This document shows, piece after piece, positions 54,381-64,000 of a stretch of DNA of 64,000 nucleotides. Source of the stretch: Alphaproteobacteria bacterium (lineage in GTDB: Bacteria; Pseudomonadota; Alphaproteobacteria; JAEULC01). The stretch is taken from positions 1 through 64,000 of the forward strand of contig JADZDN010000036.1 in NCBI GenBank assembly GCA_020851015.1, written 5' to 3'. Made by a program: the position numbers and the translations under genes. Below the pieces are notes generated by a model. It was not told the DNA's origin. It searched no databases and was given only the letters and a program-made list of their open reading frames with translations. Numbering within the stretch: position 1 is the stretch's first letter; every line of letters begins with the position of its first letter.

Positions 54381-55576
54381 GCCGCGCTCCGCCGCGGCTT
54401 CGCGAAGGGCGTGACGGCAAGCCGTTCGCCCTGCGCGGTCACGCCGATTTCCTCGTCCGTCAGATAGCAGCCAGGATCCTCGCCCCAGGCGTCGCCGGTG
54501 AGCTGAAACACGCGCACGCGCGTGTTGCCGTTGCAGATGTCGCGATGCGCGCACGCGCCGCAGCGACCGCCGACCTTGCGCGGACGCTCGCGCAGGCCGC
54601 GGAGGATCGGATCGGAAAGGTCGGACCAGATTTCCGAGAACGGCCGTTCTCGCACGTTGCCCAGGTTGTAGTGCCACCACATCGTGTCGGGATGGACGTT
54701 GCCCAGGTTGTCGATGTTGGCGACGCCGCAGCCCGAGCTGTTGCCCCCCCACTGCACCAGCTTTGCGCGGACATGAGAGGCGCGCTCGGGGAAACGGCTT
54801 TCGACCCATCGCAGGAAATAGACGCCGTCGGCGTCGTTGTTTCCGGTCACGAATTCGCGCTTGCGGCCGGCGCGAAGCGCGGCGAGGCAGCGTTCGAACA
54901 GCAGGTCGAGCGCACGACGCGAGGCGTCGTGGTGCGCGTCGTCCGCACGGTTGCGGTTGCCGCGACCGGCGTAGTTCAGGTGCGACAGGTAGAACTTGTC
55001 GAGGTCCTCCGCCTCCATCAGGTCCAGCAGCAGCGGCAGTTCCTGCTGGTTGTCCGCGGTCATGGTGAAGCGCAGGCCGACCTTGATGCCGCGCCGGTGG
55101 CAATGGCGGATCCCGGCCAGGGCCCGGTCGAAGGTGCCCGCGCGCCGCCGGAACTTGTCATGCGTCGCGCCGATCCCGTCGAGGCTGACGCCCACATAGT
55201 CGTAGCCGACCGCCGCGATCCGGTCGGCCATCGCCTCGTCGATCAGCGCGCCGTTCGACGAGAGGCCGACGTAGAAGCCCATTTCCTTGGCGCGGCGCGA
55301 GATGTCGAAGATGTCGGGTCGGAGCAGCGGCTCGCCGCCCGACAGGATGAGCACCGGGACACCGAAGCGCCGCAGGTCGCACATCACCTCCTCGACCTCC
55401 GCGCGCGACAACTCGCCTGCGTAGTCGCGGTCGCCGGACAACGAGTAGCAGTGCTTGCACGCCAGATTGCAGCGCCGGATCAGGTTCCAGATCACCACCG
55501 GTCCCGGCGGCTGCCGGCGCGCGCGCAGCGGCGTCGGTTCCAGCACTTCATGCATCATCTGGGTTATGCGAAACAT
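54377..55576 (-). CDS. nirJ: NirJ, radical SAM enzyme of heme d1 biosynthesis
   Basis: A 399-residue radical SAM protein with CNLACKHCYS near residue 36, which binds the SAM cluster, and C-terminal SPASM-like cysteines (CGVAN, CGACAHRDIC, CYLTDEE). NirJ removes the propionate side chains of didecarboxysiroheme. ATG 55576 lies 11 bases after nirH. Confidence 0.95.
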   Translation of the reverse strand: MFRITQMMHEVLEPTPLRARRQPPGPVVIWNLIRRCNLACKHCYSLSGDRDYAGELSRAEVEEVMCDLRRFGVPVLILSGGEPLLRPDIFDISRRAKEMGFYVGLSSNGALIDEAMADRIAAVGYDYVGVSLDGIGATHDKFRRRAGTFDRALAGIRHCHRRGIKVGLRFTMTADNQQELPLLLDLMEAEDLDKFYLSHLNYAGRGNRNRADDAHHDASRRALDLLFERCLAALRAGRKREFVTGNNDADGVYFLRWVESRFPERASHVRAKLVQWGGNSSGCGVANIDNLGNVHPDTMWWHYNLGNVRERPFSEIWSDLSDPILRGLRERPRKVGGRCGACAHRDICNGNTRVRVFQLTGDAWGEDPGCYLTDEEIGVTAQGERLAVTPFAKPRRSAA

Positions 55577-55586
55577 CGCGGCGCTC

Positions 55587-56075
55587 CTACCCGGCCAGCC
55601 TTAGTCCGGTCTTCTTCAGAATGCGCGTGGAATAGAGGATGTCCTGCGCCCGCGCGGCGGAACCCAACAGCGCGCCGATCGTCCCAGCCTTCTCCTCGAC
55701 CTCGGCACGGTCCTTGGCATGCACCATGGCGAACAGATTGTAAGGCCAGAGCGGCGGGCGGCGCGGCCGCCGGTAGCAATGCGTCACGAACTCAAGCGCT
55801 CCAACGGCGGCGCCCAGCGCGTCGACCCGCTCGTCCTGCACGTCCCACACGGTCATGCCGTTGGCGCGATAGCCCAGCGCATAATGGTTCGGCACCGCGC
55901 CGATGCGACGGATCGCGCCCCGCGCCTGCAGCGACTTGATCCGCGCCATCGCCTCGTCCGGCGCGATCCCCAGCGATGCCGCGACCGCATGATACGGACG
56001 CGGCACCAGCGGCAAGCCGGCTTGCAAGGCGCGGACGAGCCGCCGATCCAGGTCGTCGAGAAAGGTTTCGCTCAT
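55587..56075 (-). CDS. nirH: NirH, siroheme decarboxylase subunit
   Basis: A 162-residue AsnC/Lrp-like protein with an N-terminal HTH-like fold and the YNLFAMVHAKD stretch of the Nir decarboxylases. NirD, L, G and H together convert siroheme to 12,18-didecarboxysiroheme. ATG 56075 overlaps the nirG stop (ATGA). G and H are separate here, as are D and L. Confidence 0.9.
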   Translation of the reverse strand: MSETFLDDLDRRLVRALQAGLPLVPRPYHAVAASLGIAPDEAMARIKSLQARGAIRRIGAVPNHYALGYRANGMTVWDVQDERVDALGAAVGALEFVTHCYRRPRRPPLWPYNLFAMVHAKDRAEVEEKAGTIGALLGSAARAQDILYSTRILKKTGLRLAG

Positions 56076-56515
56076 GCGACCAGCCTCAGGCCGATGAAGT
56101 ACTCGGCCTCCTTCGGCATGGCATGGACCTTCAGCCCGGTCGCGGTCTCGATCCGCGACACCGCGTCCGCGATGCCGTCCGGTCGCTCGGTTGCCAGCAC
56201 GAACCACATGTTCAGTCGGTGCGCGCGCTCGTAGTTGTGCGCGACCGCGGGCATCGCGTTGACGATCGCCGCGACCGCCGCGTAGCGCGCCGGAGGCACC
56301 TGCATGGCGCAGAGGCAGAACGCGCCGCCCATCCGCTCGGCATCGAACAGGGGGCCGAAGCGGCTCAACGTTCCGTCCGCCAGCAGCCGCTCGAGGCGCG
56401 CGATCAGATCGGCTTCGGCGATGCCAAGCTCCGCCGCCGCCGCCGCGTAGGGACGCTCGACGACCGGGAATCCGCCCTGCAGCGCGTTCACGATGCGGCG
56501 GTCGAGGTCGTCCAT
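56072..56515 (-). CDS. nirG: NirG, siroheme decarboxylase subunit
   Basis: A 147-residue protein of the same fold. HNYERAHRLNMWFVLATE and the end AMPKEAEYFIGL are typical of the NirD/G branch. It overlaps the end of nirL by 28 bases. Confidence 0.9.
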   Translation of the reverse strand: MDDLDRRIVNALQGGFPVVERPYAAAAAELGIAEADLIARLERLLADGTLSRFGPLFDAERMGGAFCLCAMQVPPARYAAVAAIVNAMPAVAHNYERAHRLNMWFVLATERPDGIADAVSRIETATGLKVHAMPKEAEYFIGLRLVA

Positions 56516-57024
56516 GACGCCTCCGACGGCGACGCGCTCCAGGCCGCCTGGCCGTACTGCGCGCCGCGCTGCTTGTAGCGCCGCCGGCTGAACAGCACGG
56601 CCTGCGGTGCATCGCGCAGTCCGAGCTCCGCCGCCAGCCCGGCGATCTGCGCCATCACGGCGCCGCGGTCGGTGCCGTGGATCATCGCAAACAGATTGTA
56701 CGGCCAGTGCGGCAGGGCGCGGCGACGGCGATAGCAGAGCGTGACGAACGGAACCGCCGCCATCCGCCGCCCGATCTCGTCGACCCGATCATCGGCAACG
56801 TCCCACACCGCCATCGCGTTCGCCCGGTAGCCAAGCTCGCGGTGCCGCACCACCAGCCCGAGCCGCTTGATCGCGCCCGCTTCCTTCAGCGCGCGCAAGC
56901 GCGCGACTACCCGGTCCTCGTCAATGCCGAGTCTCGCCGCCAGCACGGCGAAGGGCCGCGAAACGAGCGGCAATCCGTCCGCCGCCTCGACGAGCAGCGC
57001 GCGATCGCGTTCGCTCAATTCCAT
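56488..57024 (-). CDS. nirL: NirL, siroheme decarboxylase subunit
   Basis: A 178-residue protein with WPYNLFAMIHG near residue 108, as in NirH. The last 25 residues (from about AAWSASPSE) are extra and lie in the overlap with nirG. ATG 57024 overlaps the nirD stop by 10 bases. Confidence 0.88.
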   Translation of the reverse strand: MELSERDRALLVEAADGLPLVSRPFAVLAARLGIDEDRVVARLRALKEAGAIKRLGLVVRHRELGYRANAMAVWDVADDRVDEIGRRMAAVPFVTLCYRRRRALPHWPYNLFAMIHGTDRGAVMAQIAGLAAELGLRDAPQAVLFSRRRYKQRGAQYGQAAWSASPSEASWTTSTAAS

Positions 57025-57473
57025 GACACGTCGAACCCAAGGTCGATGCGGTAGGCCCGCTCCAGGGGCAGGTCGAGCACCGCAAGCCCGGTGTGGCGTT
57101 CGATCCGCGCCAGCACGTCATCGACACGGCGACGGTCAGCCGCCGTCACCACGAACCACAGGTTCAGCCGGTGCTCGCGCTCGTAGTTGTGGTTGACCTC
57201 GGGATAGGCGCTGACATGCGCGGCGACGTCGTCCAGCCGTTCCTCGGGAACCTCCATCGCCGCGAGGGTGCTGGCGCCGAGCACGCCGGGCGGCACCACC
57301 GCGCCGACGCGGCTCAGCGATCCGTCGCCGACCATGTCGCCCAGCACCGCCAGCACCTGCACCTCGGTGCCGCCGGTCGCGCGCGCCATGGCGTCGAACG
57401 GGCGCGGCTCCAGTGGCATGTCGCGCTGGAAGCGGTCGATCAGGTCGCGGGCGAGGCGCGGCAGCGGCTTCAT
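57015..57473 (-). CDS. nirD: NirD, siroheme decarboxylase subunit
   Basis: A 152-residue protein with NHNYEREHRLNLWFV, the signature of the NirD/G branch. ATG 57473 follows nirF by 8 bases. The four subunits form two paralogous pairs, D/G and L/H. Confidence 0.9.
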   Translation of the reverse strand: MKPLPRLARDLIDRFQRDMPLEPRPFDAMARATGGTEVQVLAVLGDMVGDGSLSRVGAVVPPGVLGASTLAAMEVPEERLDDVAAHVSAYPEVNHNYEREHRLNLWFVVTAADRRRVDDVLARIERHTGLAVLDLPLERAYRIDLGFDVSWN

Positions 57474-57481
57474 CGTGCGCC

Positions 57482-58672
57482 TCAGTAGCCGAGTCGGCCG
57501 GCACGGGCGGTGAAGAAGATGCCGCTCGGCTTGTCCGCGGGGATGCTCGCCTTCCGCTCCAGACGCCGGGTGTCATATATGTCCACACGGTCGGCATCGC
57601 GCACCGACAGCCAGACCTGCTCGCCGCGCGGCGTGAACTCCAGGTGCAACACCGCCGGACCGGGCTTGAGCGTGGCGACGATGGCGCGCGACGGTACGTC
57701 GATCACCTGTACCGTGTCATTGCGCGGATGGGCGAAATTGACCCAGACCTGTCGCCCGTCCGGCCGCGCGACGACGAACACCGGTTGGCCGTGGACCGCG
57801 ATGCGCCCGACCTCGCGCCAGTCGGACATCGACACCACCAGCACCTCGTGCCGGCCCACGGCGGGCAGGAAGGCGAGATCGCCGACGCTGGCCCAGCCTT
57901 CGAGATGCGGCATCTTGTAGACCGGCAGCGGCTCCTCGCCGCGCCCATAGCCGTCGAGGATGCGACGCACCCCCGCCTGCGGACGCCAAAGGTCGAGCAG
58001 CGCCGCCCCGTCCTCGCCGAACAGCCCCGCGACGTAGTGCCGCCCGTCGGGCGTGATCATTCCGTCGTAAGGGAGCCGGCCGACGTCCCGGTACCGGGAC
58101 ACCAAGGGCGCGCGCGGATTGGTGATGTCCGCGGTCCAGATTTCGCCGGCATCGTAGAGCGCGAACGCCAGCATGCTGTCCGGCGCATCGACCAGGCCCA
58201 CCACTTTCGACTTCCGGCCGTCGGCCGCCGTCGCGTCGATGTCGGCCAGCGGCGACAGGTCGGCCGAATCGAACAGACGGACGCCGCCCGGCTCGTAGTT
58301 GGACACCGCGACGACGCGCCCATCCTGGGAGATGGCGCCGCCGATGCTGTTGCCGGCCTGCACCACGCGCTTGTCGATCTCTCCGCGCAGCAGGTCGAGC
58401 TTGGTCAGGCCCCCGTCGCGGCCGAATACATAGGCGAACCGCCCGTCGCGCGAGAAGACGGCGGAGGCGTGCGACAGGTCGCCCAGGCCCTCGATCGTGT
58501 AGAGGCGCGACAGCGTTGTCGTCTCGATCACCGCCACGCGCCCCGCCGCGCGTTCGATGACGATCCCGAGGTCGCCGGTGCCGCGCATGACGCCGCGGGG
58601 CGATTCGGCCAGCGCCGACGTCGCCGTCAGCAGCGCTACGGCCGCGAGTGCCGCCAATGCCATCCGTCTCAC
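57482..58672 (-). CDS. nirF: NirF, d1-heme biosynthesis propeller protein
   Basis: A 396-residue periplasmic protein with a d1-type beta-propeller but no cytochrome c domain. The signal peptide ends near ALAES and has no lipobox cysteine, so it should be soluble, unlike the Pseudomonas aeruginosa lipoprotein. GTG 58672 fits the GGAGG within the end of nirC (5-base spacing) better than ATG 58663. NirF binds and dehydrogenates a late d1 intermediate. Confidence 0.9.
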   Translation of the reverse strand: MRRMALAALAAVALLTATSALAESPRGVMRGTGDLGIVIERAAGRVAVIETTTLSRLYTIEGLGDLSHASAVFSRDGRFAYVFGRDGGLTKLDLLRGEIDKRVVQAGNSIGGAISQDGRVVAVSNYEPGGVRLFDSADLSPLADIDATAADGRKSKVVGLVDAPDSMLAFALYDAGEIWTADITNPRAPLVSRYRDVGRLPYDGMITPDGRHYVAGLFGEDGAALLDLWRPQAGVRRILDGYGRGEEPLPVYKMPHLEGWASVGDLAFLPAVGRHEVLVVSMSDWREVGRIAVHGQPVFVVARPDGRQVWVNFAHPRNDTVQVIDVPSRAIVATLKPGPAVLHLEFTPRGEQVWLSVRDADRVDIYDTRRLERKASIPADKPSGIFFTARAGRLGY

Positions 58673-58674
58673 CG

Positions 58675-59013
58675 CTACCTCCCGCGCATGCGATCGACCA
58701 GCCAGCGCGCATCCTCGCGCGTCAGCTCGGAGCCCCAGGGCGCCATCGGCGTGCCGCGCCGGCCGAGCAGGATGGTGTCGATCAAGAAATCGTCGTCGCG
58801 ATCGGACAGCGCCGTCGCCGACAGTGCAGGCCCAAGCCCCCCGCGGCGCGTCAATCCGTGGCACGAGCCGCAATCGTGGTCGAGCAGATGACGAAGTTCG
58901 ACCTGGCGCTGCGGGGTCAGCAACTCGCCAGCCGGCGCCGGCTGGGCGCCCGACAGGCCCGCCAACGCCAACAGGACCGTCAGCGCGTCACGCCACCACG
59001 AGCCGCGGCGCAT
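58675..59013 (-). CDS. nirC: NirC, small cytochrome c of the nir operon
   Basis: A 112-residue protein with a signal peptide ending near PAGE and one CGSCHG site. NirC can donate electrons to NirS or take part in d1 maturation. ATG 59013 overlaps nirE by 26 bases. Confidence 0.9.
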   Translation of the reverse strand: MRRGSWWRDALTVLLALAGLSGAQPAPAGELLTPQRQVELRHLLDHDCGSCHGLTRRGGLGPALSATALSDRDDDFLIDTILLGRRGTPMAPWGSELTREDARWLVDRMRGR

Positions 59014-59782
59014 GGTAGTGCTCCGGCGAGGCGTTCGCCGCGCGCAACTCGGCCAGTCCGGCGCCGAACGCCACCACCGAGCCGATGATGACAAGGACCG
59101 GGGATTCCAGTCCTTCGGCGGCAATCCGCTCGGCGATCGTCTCGACGGTCGCATGGCAAATGCGCTGGCGGGGCGTGGTGCCCTCGGCTATCGCCGCCGC
59201 CGGCGTGCCTGCCGGCAGGCCCGCCCCGATCAAACGGGCGCAGATGATCGGCAGGTTCGCCAAGCCCATGTAGACGACCAGGGTCGTCTGCGAGTCGGCC
59301 AGCCCCTCCCAATCGAGGTCAAGCTCGTCCTCCTCGCGGCAATGGCCGGTCACGTAGCGGACACCGGTCGCCAGGCCGCGATGCGTGAGGGGAATGCCGA
59401 ACGCGGCGCCGCAACCCGAGGCGGAGGTGATGCCGGGCACAACCTCGAACGGGATGCCGAGGCGGGCCAGATGAAGCGCCTCCTCGCTGCCGCGGCCGAA
59501 AACGAAGGGATCCCCGCCCTTCAGCCGCACGACGCGCTTCCCGGCGCGCGCAAGATCGGCCAGCAGCGCGTTGATCTGGTCCTGCGGGACGGCGTGGCAG
59601 CCGGGCATCTTGCCGACGTAGAGCCGCGTGGTGCCGCGCGGCACGCGCCCGAGTATCTCGGGCGATACCAGGCGGTCATAGACCACCACGTCGGCCTCGC
59701 CGATCATCCTGAAGGCCCTAAGGGTGAGGAGTTCCGGATCGCCCGGTCCTGCGCCGACGAATTGCACACACCCCCGCTTCAC
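58988..59782 (-). CDS. nirE: NirE, uroporphyrinogen-III C-methyltransferase
   Basis: A 264-residue SAM-dependent methyltransferase with VGAGPGDPELLT near residue 9, YDRLVS near 35 and the GGDPFVFGRG motif near 90. It makes precorrin-2, the start of the siroheme and d1 path. The start is GTG 59782, with AGGAGA upstream. No precorrin-2 dehydrogenase is fused to it. Confidence 0.95.
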   Translation of the reverse strand: MKRGCVQFVGAGPGDPELLTLRAFRMIGEADVVVYDRLVSPEILGRVPRGTTRLYVGKMPGCHAVPQDQINALLADLARAGKRVVRLKGGDPFVFGRGSEEALHLARLGIPFEVVPGITSASGCGAAFGIPLTHRGLATGVRYVTGHCREEDELDLDWEGLADSQTTLVVYMGLANLPIICARLIGAGLPAGTPAAAIAEGTTPRQRICHATVETIAERIAAEGLESPVLVIIGSVVAFGAGLAELRAANASPEHYHAPRLVVA

Positions 59783-59815
59783 CGACTTCTCCTGCTCACC
59801 GTTGCGGACCGCGAT

Positions 59816-59844
59816 GGGGCGGCGGCGTCCGTGGCCGCCGCCCC
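59816..59844 (-). terminator. Strong hairpin between nirS and nirE
   Basis: GGGGCGGCGGC (59816-59826), loop of 7, GCCGCCGCCCC (59834-59844): a perfect 11-pair GC stem directly after the nirS stop. No T-run follows on the minus strand. It probably ends most transcripts after nirS or protects the nirS 3' end, so that the abundant enzyme is made in excess over its maturation proteins. Confidence 0.65.
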
Positions 59845-59853
59845 TAGCCGGAC

Positions 59854-62669
<2,816 letters not shown>

Positions 62670-62676
62670 GCCGGTC

Positions 62677-63555
62677 TCAGGACGCGTTGGAGGACGACGG
62701 CCGCGCCGCCGCGGCCCCCCGATGGCCGCCCGTCCACCGCAGCCCGAGGGCGAGGTCGGCGATCAAGTCAGCCACATCCGGCGCCGAAGGCGGCAGCGTC
62801 GCATACCAGATACGCTTTCCATCGATCGGCCATGGCCCGGCGATCCGGTCGTCGCCTCCCGCCAAACTGCCGCCGAGCCCGAACAACGCCGGCACGTCCC
62901 GGATGGCGTGGCGCGCATCGCTGAACAGGACGGGGGCCACCACGGCATCGCGCGTTCGCACCTGCCCATGCCAAGCGGACGCCAGAGGCGCACACTGCAA
63001 GTATAGCGCGCGAACGGCCGCGAAATGCGGGCGCAGCGCCCGGGCGAGCCTGGCCGCGGCGTCATCGGGGAGGCCGGGAGCGCGCGGGCTGCCATGCCCG
63101 ATTGCCAGAAAAGTAGCGCCGCCTGTCTCGATCCCGGCTACCCGGGCCAGCTGGCGGGTGCGCGCGGCGAGCGTTGCGACATAGCCCGGCTGCAGTCCAA
63201 GCGCCTGGATTTGCTGAACTTCGATCTGCGGCCAGCGCTCGCGGGCGGCCGCGATCTTGGTGGCCACCAGCGATTTCGTGTAGTGCCCTTCGGCGGCGAA
63301 CATCGGTACCACGCAGATGGGTCCCGCGACGGCGAGGCGTTGCAGCGCTCGCTCCAGCGGCATTCCGCCGCGGACATAGGCCGTGGCCACCGCGGCGAAC
63401 TCTGGCCGGCCGCGCAACCGGTCCCCTAGTCGCTCGATCGAGGCGCAGGAATCTTCAATATTTTCAGAGCCATGGCCGACAAGCAGCACGGCCGGGCGGC
63501 ACGGATTCCGGCCCCGGTCAACGATTCTGTCGGATCGCCACCCCGCGCCAGACAC
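62677..63555 (-). CDS. Two-domain CbiX/SirB-like chelatase family protein
   Basis: A 292-residue protein of two CbiX domains. The N-half has VGHGS and FAAEGHYTK, the C-half IGHGS and LFSDARHAIRDVP, so both halves keep the two metal-binding histidines of sirohydrochlorin chelatases. It could insert iron into sirohydrochlorin to make the siroheme required by NirDLGH. The start GTG 63555 has GGGAG upstream; the longer frame to 63681 would contain the FNR-type box. The N-terminus is not certain. Confidence 0.78.
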   Translation of the reverse strand: MSGAGWRSDRIVDRGRNPCRPAVLLVGHGSENIEDSCASIERLGDRLRGRPEFAAVATAYVRGGMPLERALQRLAVAGPICVVPMFAAEGHYTKSLVATKIAAARERWPQIEVQQIQALGLQPGYVATLAARTRQLARVAGIETGGATFLAIGHGSPRAPGLPDDAAARLARALRPHFAAVRALYLQCAPLASAWHGQVRTRDAVVAPVLFSDARHAIRDVPALFGLGGSLAGGDDRIAGPWPIDGKRIWYATLPPSAPDVADLIADLALGLRWTGGHRGAAAARPSSSNAS

Positions 63556-63612
63556 GCAAACGCTCCCTTCGATCGACCGGTCGAGGGTTGCCGCAATCGA
63601 AACGCATGCGCC

Positions 63613-63626
63613 TTGACGAACGTCAA
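63613..63626. promoter_or_regulatory. FNR/DNR-type box in the divergent promoter
   Basis: TTGACGAACGTCAA is a perfectly symmetric TTGAC-N4-GTCAA. It sits between the minus-strand chelatase-like gene and the plus-strand Crp/Fnr gene, so both may be controlled by it, including autoregulation of the regulator. Confidence 0.65.
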
Positions 63627-63679
63627 TTGAAGGCAACCCGATCCATGCCAACGTGCCGGCCGGCAATCGCTGGATAGCC

Positions 63680-64000
63680 ATGGGCGGACTGGTCTACGCA
63701 GAACCCGAATCGGACGTTCTGGCGCGGTTGAAACACATCGCGCCATTCGTCGCTCTGCGCACGGAGGACATGCTGAGCCTGCTGGCCGCGGCCCGCCCGG
63801 CGGTCGCAACGCCGGGCACGGTACTGCCATCGAGCGGACCCGCCGGGAAAGTCCTTTATGTCCTGCTGGAGGGCAGCGTCTGCCTGATGCGTGGCCTGCC
63901 GAAGGGACAGCGCTGCCTGGTCGAGATTTGCGATGCCCCATGCCTGATCGGCGAAATCGCCCTTTTCGAGGAGCAGGCGACCCCGCCGGAGGCCGAAGTT
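63680..64000 (+). CDS. Crp/Fnr-family regulator, N-terminal part (cut by window edge)
   Basis: ATG 63680 opens a frame that runs to the last base (107 codons) without a stop. The visible part is a cyclic-nucleotide-binding-like sensor domain with VLLEGSVCLMRG and CLIGEIALF. No N-terminal cysteine cluster is seen, so it is of the DNR/NnrR type (NO sensing) rather than O2-sensing FNR. The HTH is beyond the window. It probably binds the four TTGAY-N4-GTCAA boxes listed here. Confidence 0.82.
   Translation, partial: MGGLVYAEPESDVLARLKHIAPFVALRTEDMLSLLAAARPAVATPGTVLPSSGPAGKVLYVLLEGSVCLMRGLPKGQRCLVEICDAPCLIGEIALFEEQATPPEAEV

Noticed and set aside
53000..55103. 766-codon minus-strand frame that joins NirN to an Arg-rich extension
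   Set aside because: The extension is nirJ read in another frame; NirN starts at GTG 54380, coupled to the nirJ stop.

Overview
This is a 64 kb piece of a GC-rich proteobacterial chromosome, most likely an alphaproteobacterium. The guess rests on base composition and on the gene order nirS-E-C-F-D-L-G-H-J-N followed by nirI-nirX, as known from Paracoccus; the species cannot be named. Genes are dense and often translationally coupled (ATGA, GTGA, TGATG overlaps). I saw no insertion sequence, phage gene or CRISPR array.

Bases 1-1300 hold a tRNA-Ser(GCU) and a DMT-type exporter. Bases 1381-22299 are a catabolic island around one FadR-type GntR regulator (14708). It contains three paralogous amino-acid-type binding proteins, one permease-ATPase fusion, an amidase, a crotonase, an SDR, a pair of acyl-CoA dehydrogenases, an NDP-forming acyl-CoA ligase, a MaoC hydratase, a DUF35 protein with a thiolase-like partner (a retro-aldolase-like module), a TIM-barrel isomerase, an ornithine-cyclodeaminase-like enzyme and the three parts of an opine/hydroxyproline-type flavin dehydrogenase. 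A palindrome with core AGTATACT recurs at five of its promoter regions and is the probable operator of the regulator. The substrate is not known; the gene set suggests uptake of a nitrogenous acid or amide, oxidation or deamidation, CoA activation, dehydrogenation, hydration and retro-aldol cleavage.

Bases 22336-42271 are a second accessory block: DUF4387 and AtuA-like proteins, two paralogous ATP-dependent acyl-CoA ligases, a crotonase without catalytic glutamates, a PotD-like binding protein with a fused PotB-PotC permease (no ATPase nearby), a DUF1989 protein, an M81 (MlrC-like) peptidase, a class III aminotransferase, a gamma-glutamyltransferase-like enzyme and a complete peptide-type ABC transporter split over two divergent units.

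Bases 42285-64000 form a denitrification island, all on the minus strand except the last gene. It has cytochrome cd1 nitrite reductase NirS, the d1-heme set nirECFDLGHJN, nirI and nirX, a class I cytochrome c, and an operon for a CuA-containing heme-copper oxidoreductase whose active-site tyrosine is replaced by glutamine, which points to an NO reductase rather than an O2 reductase. The same operon carries a heme-assembly protein, SCO1, a cytochrome b/ferredoxin/MvhD fusion, small membrane proteins and a hemerythrin. No norCB is present. A CbiX-like two-domain protein and a TrpD2-like protein precede nirS. Four TTGAY-N4-GTCAA boxes precede the transcription units, and a Crp/Fnr (DNR-like) regulator runs off the right edge. 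Together the island could reduce nitrite to nitrous oxide with its own cofactor synthesis and regulation.
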